Shown here in pieces: positions 35,347 to 44,010 of a stretch of 64,000 nt of DNA. The stretch covers positions 112,270-176,269 of the forward strand of contig WSYC01000005.1 in assembly GCA_009773635.1 (NCBI GenBank). The letters run 5' to 3'. The position numbers and the translations under genes were made by a program. Origin of the DNA: Beijerinckiaceae bacterium (GTDB lineage Bacteria; Pseudomonadota; Alphaproteobacteria; Rhizobiales; Beijerinckiaceae). Within the stretch, counting starts at the first letter, position 1. The number at the start of each line of letters is the position of its first letter. The notes under the pieces are model-generated. The model was not told where the DNA came from, did not search any database, and saw only the letters and a program-made list of their open reading frames with translations.

Positions 35347-35958
35347 TCACACCCAGTTGTAGTTGAAGCTTACCGAAATCCGCTCGCTGTCCGCGCGGTT
35401 CATCGGCACATCGTGCCGCAGCCAGCTTTCCCACAGCAGCAGCGTGCCGGGCTGCGGCTCGATGGAGACGAACGCCTGATTGTCGCGCCCGGCCTTCGCC
35501 TTGCGCGGCGGGGCAGCCATCATCATCGCGTGGCGCGGGTCTTCGAGGCGGAGTGCGCTCGCACCCCTGGGGATCGCGACGTAGAATGTGCCTGAAATCA
35601 CGCTGTTCGGGTGAATATGTGCGGCGTGGAAACCGCCTTCCGGCAACACGTTCACCCACAGCGAATCCATGACGAGTTTGCCGCCGCCGAGATCGAACTC
35701 CAGCGTTTTCGCGAAACTCGCGACGTGCTTGTCGATCGATTTCGACAGGACCTTGAAGATCGGAAACCGCCACGGCAGATCATTCAGCGAGGCGTAGGAG
35801 GTATATCCGGGGTAGCCGTTCTTGATGCACCATTTCTGTCCGGCGACATCGTCATAGGCAAGGGCTTCACAGGCGCTGCGCAACTCATCGACAAAGCCGG
35901 TGTCGTCGCATTCGGCGCGGTAGAGACGGGTCGGGAAAAGGGTCAGGATATCGCTCAT
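35347..35958 (-). CDS. TIGR02466-type 2OG-Fe(II) oxygenase-like protein
   Basis: 203 residues. The start LTLFPTRLYRAEC, the central LWVNVLPEGGFHAAHIHPNSVISGTFYV and the later GTLLLWESWLRHDVPMN match the TIGR02466 family of putative 2-oxoglutarate/iron oxygenases. The histidines in AAHIHP and LRHDVP are candidate iron ligands on the double-stranded beta helix. The substrate is unknown. It converges on the thioesterase and follows the phosphatase gene by 12 bp on the same strand. Confidence 0.8.
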   Translation of the reverse strand: MSDILTLFPTRLYRAECDDTGFVDELRSACEALAYDDVAGQKWCIKNGYPGYTSYASLNDLPWRFPIFKVLSKSIDKHVASFAKTLEFDLGGGKLVMDSLWVNVLPEGGFHAAHIHPNSVISGTFYVAIPRGASALRLEDPRHAMMMAAPPRKAKAGRDNQAFVSIEPQPGTLLLWESWLRHDVPMNRADSERISVSFNYNWV

Positions 35959-35970
35959 GCGGGCCTGATA

Positions 35971-36510
35971 TCACGTGCAACGGCTGTCGTTCAATGCGCC
36001 AATCGCAGCAACTCCGTTGGCCCATGCCTCCTGTTCGGCAGTTTCCACCGCGCCGGGACGCTGCCGGCGGATCGCCTCGAGTGCAGCATCTGCGGGAACT
36101 CCGCGTTCAACCATCAGCTTGAGCGCGATCATGCCGGAGCGTCCCTTGCCGCCAAGACAATGCAGGAGCACGCTGCCGCCCTGATCCAGAACGGCATGCA
36201 GACGCGCCGAAAGTGCAGGCCAGCCGGCATCGCCTTCGTCAGGAACGCCGAAATCGTGGACCGGGAAGTGCGCATGGGCGATGCCGGTTGCGATGAGAGC
36301 GCTGCCAAGGCCGGCGGCGCCCTTGTCCTGCATTTCTGCGGTTCCGGTCATCGAAACCACGATCGCCGGGGCCCAGCCGGCAATCTGTGCCACATCCGCG
36401 GCGAGGTCGCCGGCGCGACCCGGCAGGCGGCAGAGGCCCAGCCGGGCACCGGAGGCAAGCGTGATGCTACTTATTTGAAATGGCTCGATCGACAAGGGAG
36501 ATGATTCCAT
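35971..36510 (-). CDS. Dual-specificity/tyrosine phosphatase-like protein
   Basis: About 179 residues from the ATG at 36510 (frame open to 36558). The phosphatase loop HCLGGKGRSGMIA provides the C-x5-R catalytic signature, and FPVHDFGVPDEGD supplies a general-acid aspartate. It should dephosphorylate a protein or small phosphoester in the cytoplasm. The chosen start lies 44 bp inside the 3' end of rlpA, so it is probably expressed from the rlpA transcript. Confidence 0.78.
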   Translation of the reverse strand: MESSPLSIEPFQISSITLASGARLGLCRLPGRAGDLAADVAQIAGWAPAIVVSMTGTAEMQDKGAAGLGSALIATGIAHAHFPVHDFGVPDEGDAGWPALSARLHAVLDQGGSVLLHCLGGKGRSGMIALKLMVERGVPADAALEAIRRQRPGAVETAEQEAWANGVAAIGALNDSRCT

Positions 36511-36961
36511 CAGCAGGGGGCAGCACCGCATCATCGGCTGCATCGGCCTGTTCAGCAATGGCCGGAATGATCCTGTCGGGCTGACCCAGTGTTTTCGGAT
36601 CGAGCTTCATGAGCGCGGCGCCGGCCGGTTCGATCCTGAGCCGTGCGACGCCCTGCCCGGCAAAGCCGAGCGCCTGCGCGGCGCCCAGCGAGACGTCCAG
36701 CACCCGTCCGCGCACGAAAGGACCGCGATCATTGACGCGCACGACAACGCTGCGGCCATTGCCGGGATTGGTCAGCTTGAGCTTCGTGCCAAACGCCAGC
36801 GTGCGGTGCGCGGCGGTGAGGCCACCGGGGTTGAAGCGCTCGCCGGATGCGGTTTTGCGGCCTGCGAGTTCCTTGCCGTAGTAGCTGGCGTGACCTGTCG
36901 ACTGTGCATAGGCAGACGTCGAGGCGACCGCCATCAGGGCGGCAAAAGCATATTTCTGCAT
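36467..36961 (-). CDS. rlpA: RlpA-like septal-ring lytic transglycosylase
   Basis: 164 residues from the ATG at 36961, with GAGAGGAAA before it. A signal peptide (FAALMAVASTSAYA) precedes a double-psi beta-barrel domain: GHASYYGKELAGRKTASGERF, TAAHRTLAFGTKLKLTNPGNG and VVVRVNDRGPFVRGRVLDVS. RlpA cleaves naked glycan strands at the septum or is a non-enzymatic cell-wall protein in some species. No SPOR domain is present. No lipobox cysteine follows the signal. Confidence 0.85.
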   Translation of the reverse strand: MQKYAFAALMAVASTSAYAQSTGHASYYGKELAGRKTASGERFNPGGLTAAHRTLAFGTKLKLTNPGNGRSVVVRVNDRGPFVRGRVLDVSLGAAQALGFAGQGVARLRIEPAGAALMKLDPKTLGQPDRIIPAIAEQADAADDAVLPPADGIISLVDRAISNK

Positions 36962-37149
36962 CGGATTTCCTCTCGATGTGCAGCCGGACAGGCGGGGCAA
37001 CCCAAGCGTCCGGGGCTGAAGGAAATGCTGCAATGCACACGGAATGCGGCGAGAAGGCGGCGCATTCGGGGGCGTGATTGCCCGATTTGCTGCACAGATG
37101 GCTTGCGTCTTGGCGCACTTCACGCAAAAGAAGGGCACGCAGCGCTACA

Positions 37150-37225
37150 GGGCCTGTAGCTCAATGGTTAGAGCCGGCCGCTCATAACGGTCTGGTTGCA
37201 GGTTCAAGTCCTGCCGGGCCCACCA
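37150..37225 (+). tRNA. tRNA with CAU anticodon, probably tRNA-Ile2 (lysidine-modified)
   Basis: A complete 76-nt cloverleaf: acceptor GGGCCTG / CGGGCCC, D-stem GCTC / GAGC, anticodon stem GGCCG / CGGTC around CTCATAA, T-stem GCAGG / CCTGC with TTCAAGT, discriminator A and encoded CCA. Anticodon CAT at 37183-37185. The D-arm, variable loop (TGGTT) and T-loop resemble tRNA-Ile(CAU) more than elongator or initiator tRNA-Met, so reading of AUA after lysidine modification is inferred. Confidence 0.85.
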
Positions 37226-37256
37226 CATATCCAGACTGGATTCGCTTGCTCCGGCC

Positions 37257-37601
37257 TCAGCGCTGCGGCACGGCGGCGCAGAAGCTCTCATGCAGCACGC
37301 CGATCAGGCGTTCGATCACCGGATTGGCGATCCGGTAGATAATTCGCTGGCCGTCTCGCCGGGCATCGACGAGCCCTTCGGCCCGCAGCAGAGCGAGTTG
37401 CTGGCTCGCGGCAGGCTCGCGCATGCCGAGTTCGCGCGCGATATCTCCGGAGGAGCGCTCCGATTGCAGCAGCGTGCACAGGATGCGCAGGCGGGGCCCG
37501 CTGCCCATGGTGCGGAGCAGGCGGGCTGCGGCGTTGGCGGCGTGCAGCATGCCGCTGTGGGGATCACTTTCAGGAAAAGATGTCGAATTCTGTTCTTGCA
37601 T
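37257..37601 (-). CDS. BigR/SqrR-like persulfide-sensing ArsR-family repressor
   Basis: 114 residues from the ATG at 37601. The winged-helix core reads RLRILCTLLQSERSSGDIARELG, REPAASQQLALLRAEGLVDARRDGQRIIYRI. Cysteines at positions 42 and 108, the same positions as the sensor pair described for BigR, make a redox or persulfide switch likely. It is divergent from a DUF2892-RND-YeeE cluster that it probably represses. An inverted repeat (37596-37611) overlaps its own start codon. No clear Shine-Dalgarno is seen. Confidence 0.85.
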   Translation of the reverse strand: MQEQNSTSFPESDPHSGMLHAANAAARLLRTMGSGPRLRILCTLLQSERSSGDIARELGMREPAASQQLALLRAEGLVDARRDGQRIIYRIANPVIERLIGVLHESFCAAVPQR

Positions 37602-37620
37602 AAATATGCAATTATGAATA
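37596..37620. promoter_or_regulatory. Candidate operator of the BigR-like repressor
   Basis: TTGCATA-AA-TATGCAA (37596-37611) is a 7-bp inverted repeat overlapping the regulator's ATG, followed directly by ATTATGAATA (37611-37620). The spacer is AT-rich and shared by the two divergent transcripts. AT-rich palindromes are the usual targets of this ArsR subgroup. Confidence 0.5.
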
Positions 37621-37667
37621 TCTAGCGGATAAGTCAAGTCCAACATCCGTCTCTGAGGAGAGCACTC

Positions 37668-37871
37668 ATGTCGATCGACAAAGCCGTTCTTGCCTTCGCC
37701 GGCATCATGATTCTGGTCTCGCTGGCGCTGGCCCATTGGGTTTCGCCGCTTTTCCTGCTGTTCACGGCTTTCATTGGCCTGAACATGCTGCAGGCCGCTT
37801 TCACCGGTTTCTGCCCAGCGGCGATGATTTTCAAGAAGCTGGGTGTCAAGGCCGGTTGCGCCTTCGACTGA
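37668..37871 (+). CDS. DUF2892 (YgaP-type) inner-membrane protein
   Basis: 67 residues, GAGGAGA 6 bases before the ATG. It is a two-helix protein: AVLAFAGIMILVSLALAHWV, then PLFLLFTAFIGLNMLQAAFT, followed by the conserved GFCPAAMIFKKLGVKAGCAF tail with two cysteines. It matches the membrane part of YgaP but lacks a rhodanese domain. DUF2892 proteins recur with sulfane-sulfur enzymes. It is the first gene of the cluster under the BigR-like repressor. Confidence 0.88.
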   Translation: MSIDKAVLAFAGIMILVSLALAHWVSPLFLLFTAFIGLNMLQAAFTGFCPAAMIFKKLGVKAGCAFD

Positions 37872-37916
37872 GGTTTCCTGAGCGCCGTGGCTACCGTTTC
37901 TGAATCGAGGATGGAT

Positions 37917-38900
37917 ATGAGCATGTCTCGTCACGGCAGGAGTCCTGCCCTTGGCCTTGTCCTTTTTGCAGGTGCGCTCGCGTCTTCCGCGGGTGCGGCG
38001 GAGCTGGTGCTCAAGCCATCAGAGGTGATGGAGACGAAGGCAGTCTATGGCCGGATCGAGCCGCGGGATGTCATTCCCGCCCGGGCGCGCATCGGTGGGG
38101 TCCTGGTGCAGCTCGATGTCACCGAAGGTGATTCCGTCAAGGCCGGGCAATCGCTGGGGCTTGTCACCGATGACAAGCTCGCGCTCCAGCTCCGCGCCGC
38201 CGATGCCCGCATCCGCGCACTGAATTCCGAACAAGGCAATATTCGCGCTGAAGGCGAGCGGGCGCAGACGCTGCTGCAGCGTGGTGCCGGCACGCAGCAG
38301 CGTGTTGACCAGTTGCAGACCCAGCTCGACGTGATCCGCAACCAGATTTCGGCGGCGGAGGCCGATCGTGCCGTGGTCTTGCAGCAGGCTGCCGAAGGCG
38401 AGATCGTCGCGCCGGTAGCCGGACGGGTTCTTAAAGTGCCGGTGACGCGCAATGCCGTTGTGCTGCCGGGTGAACAGATCGCGATCCTGGCCGGCGGCGG
38501 GTATTTCCTGCGCCTTGCGTTGCCGGAACGTCATGCCGGACAGCTTGCCGTCGGCACCGATGTCGCCATCGGCGAAGCGGGCGGGAAAGGGCGGATCGCC
38601 AAGGTTTTCCCGCAGATCGAGAATGGCCGTGTCATCGCCGATGTCGAGATCGCTGTGCCCGGCGATTATTTCGTCGGCACGCGCGTGCTGGTGCAGGTAC
38701 CCGTTGGCCTTCGCCCGGTGCTGGCGGTGCCGCGCAACGCCATCCGCACAGCGTCCGGCATCGATTTCGTGACGCTGGTGACGGCGACAGGCCCGCGCGA
38801 GGTTGTCATCGTGCGGGGCGAGGGCGTGATGTCCGGTGACGGAGAGGTCATCGAAGTCCTGTCCGGGTTGCGCGCCGGTGACCGTGTGGTGGTCCCGTGA
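37917..38900 (+). CDS. RND efflux periplasmic adaptor (membrane-fusion protein)
   Basis: About 327 residues; start codons cluster at 37911, 37917 and 37923, and 37917 best fits the GAGG site. A signal peptide (LGLVLFAGALASSAGA) is followed by a lipoyl half (ARIGGVLVQLDVTEGDSVKAGQ), a coiled-coil hairpin (ADARIRALNSEQGNIRAEGE, QLQTQLDVIRNQISAAEADR), the matching lipoyl half (GEIVAPVAGRVLKVPV) and a beta-barrel. The C-terminus has RPVLAVPRNAIRT. It should link the pump encoded next door to an outer-membrane channel; no such channel gene is present here. Confidence 0.87.
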   Translation: MSMSRHGRSPALGLVLFAGALASSAGAAELVLKPSEVMETKAVYGRIEPRDVIPARARIGGVLVQLDVTEGDSVKAGQSLGLVTDDKLALQLRAADARIRALNSEQGNIRAEGERAQTLLQRGAGTQQRVDQLQTQLDVIRNQISAAEADRAVVLQQAAEGEIVAPVAGRVLKVPVTRNAVVLPGEQIAILAGGGYFLRLALPERHAGQLAVGTDVAIGEAGGKGRIAKVFPQIENGRVIADVEIAVPGDYFVGTRVLVQVPVGLRPVLAVPRNAIRTASGIDFVTLVTATGPREVVIVRGEGVMSGDGEVIEVLSGLRAGDRVVVP

Positions 38901-41900
38901 AACCGGCGTCCCCCGGCATTGCGGGCGCGTTGACGCGCGCCTTCATCACCTCGCCGTTGACGCCACTGTTCCTGCTGGCGGCGCTGGCGCTCGGCTTTGT
39001 CGCGCTGCTGGCCCTGCCGCGCGAGGAGGAGCCGCAGATTTCCGTGCCCATGGTCGATATCCACGTGCGGGCGGAGGGGTTAGCCGCGACGGATGCCGCC
39101 AAGCTTGTCACCGAGCCGCTCGAAACCATCGTGAAATCGATCGCGGGGATCGAGCATGTTTACAGCCAGACGCGCGATAACGGCGTGATGGTGACGGCGC
39201 GCTTTCTTGTGGGCACCTCGGGCGATGCCGCCATCCTGCGCGTTCACGAGAAGATCCGCGCCAATCTCGACCGCATTCCGGTCGGCATTCCCGAGCCCTT
39301 GATCGTCGGGCGCGGCATTGATGATGTCGCGATCGCCGTGCTGACGCTGGCACCAAAACCGGAGGCTGCCGCGCGCTGGAGCGCGAATGATCTCACCCGC
39401 GTGGCGCGGGAGGTGCGCGTCGAAGTCGCCAAGCTCGAGAATGTCGGGCTGACCTATCTCGTCGGCGAGCAGCCGGAGGAAATCCGTATTGCGCCGGACC
39501 CTGAGCGCCTTGCCAAAGCCGGGCTGACGCTGCAGGCGCTCGCAGCGAAAATAGAGGGTGCAAACCGCGCCTTCCCCGCCGGGACCGTGCGGGCAGGGGG
39601 CGGGCAGATCGCGCTTCACGCCGGCAAGACGCTGGTGTCCATCGAGGATATCGCCAATCTCGTCGCCACCACGCGGGATGGACGCCCGGTCTATGTGCGC
39701 GATGTCGCGGAAATCACGCTGGCGACCGAGACACGCGAGACCCGCGTCGGCCATCTTGTGCGGCGCGCGGACGGAAGTTTCGAGCGGTTGCCGGCGGTTT
39801 CCCTCGCGGTCGCCAAGCGCGCCGGCGCCAATGCCGTGACGATCGCGCATCAGGTGATCAGCGCCGCCGAACGCCTCAAGGGCAACGTCATTCCCGCCGA
39901 TCTTGAGTTGCACATCACCCGCAACTACGGCGAAACCGCCAACGAGAAGGCCAACGAGCTCTTGTTCCATCTCGGGCTCGCGACGCTCTCCATCGTGCTG
40001 CTGGTCTGGTTCGCCATCGGGCGGCGCGAGGCGCTGGTGGTCGCGATCGTCATTCCGATGACGATCCTGCTCACGCTTTTTGCGGCCTGGGTGATGGGCT
40101 ACACGCTCAACCGCGTCAGCCTGTTCGCGCTCATTTTCTCGATCGGCATCCTCGTTGATGACGCGATCGTCGTGATCGAGAATATCGCGCGCCACTGGAG
40201 CATGGGCGATGATCGCCCGCGTGTCGAGGCGGCGATCGATGCGGTTGCGGAGGTCGGCAATCCCACGATCGTCGCGACGTTGACGGTGGTGGCCGCGCTG
40301 CTGCCGATGCTGTTTGTCTCTGGCCTGATGGGGCCCTACATGAGCCCCATTCCCGCCAATGCTTCGGCGGCGATGATCATCTCGTTCTTCATTGCGGTGA
40401 TGGTGACGCCGTGGCTGATGCTGAAGTTTGGCGCCTCCCACACCGGCCATGCCGGCGATCATGACGCCGTTGGCCCGCTTGGTGCGGCCTATACGCGGAT
40501 GGCGCTGCCGGTTCTGGCCTCGAAGCGGCGGGCCTGGCAGTTCCTGCTGATGGTGGGCGTGGCGACACTCGGCTCGCTCGCGCTGTTCTATACCCAGCAT
40601 GTCACGGTCAAGCTTTTGCCGTTCGACGACAAGTCCGAGCTTGCGGTGGTTGTCGATCTGCCGCGCGGCGCCTCTGTCGAGGAGACCGACCGGACGCTGG
40701 TCGCTATCGCCGACGCCTTGCGCGGGGTGGCGGAGATCGAGACGATCCAGAGCCATGCCGGCGCCGCCGCGCCGTTCAATTTCAACGGGCTCGTCCGCCA
40801 TTCCTATCTGCGCGGCGATCCTGAGATGGGCGATCTCCAGCTCAACCTCAAGCCGAAAGGGCAGCGCTCGCGGCCCAGCCACGCGATTGCACTGGAAGCG
40901 CGTGGTCGGATCGCAAAGGCGGGCCTTGCGGCCGATATCCGCACCAAGGTCGTCGAGCCGCCGCCCGGTCCGCCGGTGCTCGCGACCCTGCTCGCCGAGA
41001 TCTACGGCCCGGATGAGGAAACGCGGCGCCAGGTGGCGACGAAGCTGCGTGGCATCTTTGCCGAGGTGCCCTTCATCGTCGATGTCGACGACAGTTTTGG
41101 CACCCAGCCCGATATCCTCCGGCTGGCGATCAACGAGGATCAGCTTGACTTTTTCAAGGTCGAGCAGCGCGATGTGTTCGAGACGATCCGGCTCTATTAC
41201 GGCGGTTCGGTTGTCGGCTATTCGCACCGGGGTGGAGGCCGCCAGCCGATCCCGATCCGTCTTGGGCTTGGCAAGGCTGACATGCGGGTCGATGAGCGCG
41301 CGCTCTCCATTCCCGTGCCGGCCAACCTGCTGCCGGGTGATCGCGGCGTTGTCGAGCTTGGCGATGTCACGCGGCTTGAACGCGCGAAGGCGTCGTTCCC
41401 GATTTTCCGCCGCAACGGCCGCCCCGCCGAAATGGTGACGGCGGAACTCGCCGGCGCCTTTGAAGCCCCGCTTTACGGCATGCTGGCGGTGCAGCGCGCC
41501 ATCGACAAGGCGGACTGGGGCACGCTGCCCAAACCGCAGATCATCCTGCACGGCCAGCCGGAGGATACGACGCGCAGCTCCCTCCTGTGGGACGGCGAGT
41601 GGGAGGTGACCTGGGTGACCTTCCGCGACATGGGCGCGGCCTTTGGCGTCGCGATGCTCGGCATCTATATTCTGGTGGTCGCGCAGTTCGGCTCGTTCAA
41701 ACTGCCGTTGGTGATCCTGACACCGGTGCCGCTGACCTTCATCGGCATTCTCGCCGGGCACTGGCTGTTCGGCGCGCCGTTCTCGGCGACCTCGATGATC
41801 GGCTTCATCGCGCTCGCGGGGATCATCGTACGCAACTCGATCCTGCTGGTGGATTTCATCCGCCACGCGCGTCGACCCGAGATTCCACTGGTGGAAACGC

Positions 41901-42100
41901 TGATCGAAGCTGGCGCGATCCGCTTCAAGCCGATCCTGTTGACCGCGTTGGCCGCGATGATCGGCGCGATCACCATCCTCTCCGACCCGATCTTCCAGGG
42001 GCTCGCGATCTCGTTGCTGTTCGGCATCGCCTCGTCGACCCTGCTGACGGTGCTGGTCATTCCCGCGATCTACCTCGTGCTGCGGGGCGAAGGGGCATGA
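38897..42100 (+). CDS. RND-family efflux permease (AcrB/MexF-like)
   Basis: 1067 residues from the GTG at 38897, overlapping the adaptor stop by 4 bp. Twelve helices in two halves with large periplasmic loops; helix 1 is FLLAALALGFVALLALPREEEPQ-like, split over FLLAALALGFVALLAL and PREEEPQISVP. The proton-relay helix shows FSIGILVDDAIVVIENIARH with the paired aspartates, and the second half has the matching FIALAGIIVRNSILLVDFIRH. The PREEEP start is typical of a branch distinct from AcrB. The substrate is unknown; genomic context points to sulfur compounds. Confidence 0.87.
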   Translation: MKPASPGIAGALTRAFITSPLTPLFLLAALALGFVALLALPREEEPQISVPMVDIHVRAEGLAATDAAKLVTEPLETIVKSIAGIEHVYSQTRDNGVMVTARFLVGTSGDAAILRVHEKIRANLDRIPVGIPEPLIVGRGIDDVAIAVLTLAPKPEAAARWSANDLTRVAREVRVEVAKLENVGLTYLVGEQPEEIRIAPDPERLAKAGLTLQALAAKIEGANRAFPAGTVRAGGGQIALHAGKTLVSIEDIANLVATTRDGRPVYVRDVAEITLATETRETRVGHLVRRADGSFERLPAVSLAVAKRAGANAVTIAHQVISAAERLKGNVIPADLELHITRNYGETANEKANELLFHLGLATLSIVLLVWFAIGRREALVVAIVIPMTILLTLFAAWVMGYTLNRVSLFALIFSIGILVDDAIVVIENIARHWSMGDDRPRVEAAIDAVAEVGNPTIVATLTVVAALLPMLFVSGLMGPYMSPIPANASAAMIISFFIAVMVTPWLMLKFGASHTGHAGDHDAVGPLGAAYTRMALPVLASKRRAWQFLLMVGVATLGSLALFYTQHVTVKLLPFDDKSELAVVVDLPRGASVEETDRTLVAIADALRGVAEIETIQSHAGAAAPFNFNGLVRHSYLRGDPEMGDLQLNLKPKGQRSRPSHAIALEARGRIAKAGLAADIRTKVVEPPPGPPVLATLLAEIYGPDEETRRQVATKLRGIFAEVPFIVDVDDSFGTQPDILRLAINEDQLDFFKVEQRDVFETIRLYYGGSVVGYSHRGGGRQPIPIRLGLGKADMRVDERALSIPVPANLLPGDRGVVELGDVTRLERAKASFPIFRRNGRPAEMVTAELAGAFEAPLYGMLAVQRAIDKADWGTLPKPQIILHGQPEDTTRSSLLWDGEWEVTWVTFRDMGAAFGVAMLGIYILVVAQFGSFKLPLVILTPVPLTFIGILAGHWLFGAPFSATSMIGFIALAGIIVRNSILLVDFIRHARRPEIPLVETLIEAGAIRFKPILLTALAAMIGAITILSDPIFQGLAISLLFGIASSTLLTVLVIPAIYLVLRGEGA

Positions 42101-42183
42101 TGATTTGTCATATATCATTCCCTGAATTTGTGTCGCGCGCTTGAAGGGGAGGGAACCGAAGGCGATCGAGCAAGGGAAGCCCG

Positions 42184-43275
42184 ATGACATTGACTTCGCT
42201 TGTTGAAACCTATGGCGAGCAGGCTGTCTCGGCGGCGGGTGGGCTCATCATCGGGCTGGCCTTCGGGTTTTTCGCCCAGCGCAGCCGCTTCTGCCTCAGG
42301 GCTGCGGCGGTGGAATTCGCGCGCGGGCAGCTTGGCAGTAAGCTCGCGGTCTGGATCATGGTGTTTGCGACCGCGCTGACCTCGACGCAGCTGCTGATCG
42401 CCGGTGGCTATCTCGACGTTTCCGAAACCCGGCAGCTTGCGGCGCAGGGTAGCATTTCCGGCGCTGCGATCGGCGGGCTGATGTTCGGCGGCGGCATGGT
42501 GCTGGCGCGCGGCTGCGCCAGCCGCCTGCTGGTGCTTTCCGCCAACGGCAACCTGCGGGCGCTGCTGTCCGGCCTGATGTTCGCGGTGGTGGCGCAGGCC
42601 TCTTACCGCGGTCTGCTCGCCCCCTGGCGCGAGGCCATCACCAATCTCTGGCTGATCGATGGCGGCGCCTCGCGCGATATCATGGCGCTCACCGGGTCGA
42701 GCACGGCGGTAAAGCTCCTGTGGTGCTCTGCCTGGGTGATCGGGGCAGTGTTTTTTGCATGGCGCAACGGCATCAGGGCCGGTGTGATTGTCGGCGCCAT
42801 CGGTGCGGGCCTTACGATCGCGGTGGGCTGGATTTTCACCTATTCGCTGTCGCAGACGGCGTTTACGCCGGTTGCGATCAAGAGCCTGACCTTCTCCGGG
42901 CCATCGGCGGATACGTTGATGTTTGTGCTCACGGGTCCGGACAAGGGCGTCAGCTTCGATATCGCGCTGGTGCCGGGGGTGTTTCTCGGCTCGTTTCTCT
43001 CCGCCGCGCTCTGGCGCGAACTCAAGATCGAAGGCTTCGCGGATGGCCTGAGCATGCGGCGCTATATCATCGGCGCGACGCTGATGGGCTTCGGCGCGAT
43101 GCTCGCCGGCGGCTGCGCCGTAGGGGCGGGGGTCACCGGCGCATCGGTTTTCGCACTGACGGCCTGGATCGTGCTGACCGGCATGTGGCTTGGCGCGGCG
43201 CTGATGGATGCGCTGGTGGATCGCGGCGCCGAAGCGGGTGCTCCGCAGCCGCTTGAAGGATTGCGCGTCCCCTAG
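42184..43275 (+). CDS. YeeE/YedE-family (TsuA-like) thiosulfate/sulfur transporter, first copy
   Basis: 363 residues with about nine or ten hydrophobic segments. It contains the three transport-path cysteines seen in TsuA-type proteins: C37 in AQRSRFCLRAA, C111 in VLARGCASRLL and C311 in AGGCAVGAGVTG. TsuA passes thiosulfate between such cysteines. It lies 84 bp after the RND pump on the same strand and its stop overlaps the convergent ccdA stop by 4 bp. Imported thiosulfate, or another sulfane-sulfur compound, is the probable substrate. Confidence 0.85.
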   Translation: MTLTSLVETYGEQAVSAAGGLIIGLAFGFFAQRSRFCLRAAAVEFARGQLGSKLAVWIMVFATALTSTQLLIAGGYLDVSETRQLAAQGSISGAAIGGLMFGGGMVLARGCASRLLVLSANGNLRALLSGLMFAVVAQASYRGLLAPWREAITNLWLIDGGASRDIMALTGSSTAVKLLWCSAWVIGAVFFAWRNGIRAGVIVGAIGAGLTIAVGWIFTYSLSQTAFTPVAIKSLTFSGPSADTLMFVLTGPDKGVSFDIALVPGVFLGSFLSAALWRELKIEGFADGLSMRRYIIGATLMGFGAMLAGGCAVGAGVTGASVFALTAWIVLTGMWLGAALMDALVDRGAEAGAPQPLEGLRVP

Positions 43276-43994
43276 AAGCGTGTCGTCAGCGTGTTCAGCC
43301 AATCGGGTGAAATGCGCACGAGCCAGGTTTCGAGTGTCTTGTCGAAGCCGGTCAAAATCATGAGTCCGACGCCAACCAGCAGCGCACCCAGTGCCTTTTT
43401 CAGCCCGGCTCCTGCCGTGCCGAGTGCGCCGCGCCATTTCTGGAACAGGCTGCGTGAAGCGAGCCCGAGCAGCACCAGCGGCAGGCCCGCACCAAGCCCG
43501 AAGGCGAGCATCGTCAGCGCCACCTGCGGCAAGTCCCTGCCCTGCGAGGCGAGGATGGACGCCGCCCCCAGCGTCGGCCCGACGCAGGGTGACCAGATCG
43601 CGCCAAGCAGCACGCCGACGCCGAACTGGCCCGCCAGCCCCGGCGCGGCAGGACCGCCGAAGCGCGCATTGAACCAGTTGCTGAGCGGCCCCGCGGCGGC
43701 GGCCAGCCGATCCTGCAAGGGTGGAATGATGAGCACGATGCCGATCGCCAGCAGCATCACCGCCGAGATCATCCGGAAGAGTTCGGCGTCAAGACCGAGA
43801 GCAAAGCCGGCAACCGCGACGAACAGACCAACCAGCGTGAACGACAAGGCAAGCCCGAGCGCCAGCACCATCGGTCCCAGCCGGTGGCTGGCGGCAGCGG
43901 CGCCGAGCGTGATCGGCAGCAGCGGCAGCACGCAGGGCGAAAGCACGGTGAGAATTCCGGCCATAAACGCGAGGCCGAGCGTGCCGGCACTCAT
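43272..43994 (-). CDS. soxV: CcdA/SoxV-type thiol-disulfide membrane transporter
   Basis: 240 residues with six membrane helices. The CcdA signature is present: GILTVLSPCVLPLLPITLGAA with the first reactive cysteine and GAIWSPCVGPTLGAAS with the second. It moves reducing equivalents from cytoplasmic thioredoxin to the periplasm, here most likely to keep SoxY and the adjacent thioredoxin reduced. It is the last gene of the sox operon, 16 bp after the thioredoxin gene. The symbol rests on context. Confidence 0.86.
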   Translation of the reverse strand: MSAGTLGLAFMAGILTVLSPCVLPLLPITLGAAAASHRLGPMVLALGLALSFTLVGLFVAVAGFALGLDAELFRMISAVMLLAIGIVLIIPPLQDRLAAAAGPLSNWFNARFGGPAAPGLAGQFGVGVLLGAIWSPCVGPTLGAASILASQGRDLPQVALTMLAFGLGAGLPLVLLGLASRSLFQKWRGALGTAGAGLKKALGALLVGVGLMILTGFDKTLETWLVRISPDWLNTLTTRF

Positions 43995-44010
43995 GGCCGC
44001 CGACGCCCGC

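Noticed and set aside
37150..37225. Elongator or initiator tRNA-Met
   Set aside because: The CAU anticodon is shared, but the variable loop, D-arm and T-arm resemble tRNA-Ile2; kept as probable tRNA-Ile2 with some doubt.
39080..42190. A 1036-residue open frame on the minus strand opposite the RND permease
   Set aside because: It is rich in Arg/His/Asp/Gly repeats typical of antisense frames in GC-rich genes, has no domain or ribosome site, and lies wholly opposite a well-supported gene.
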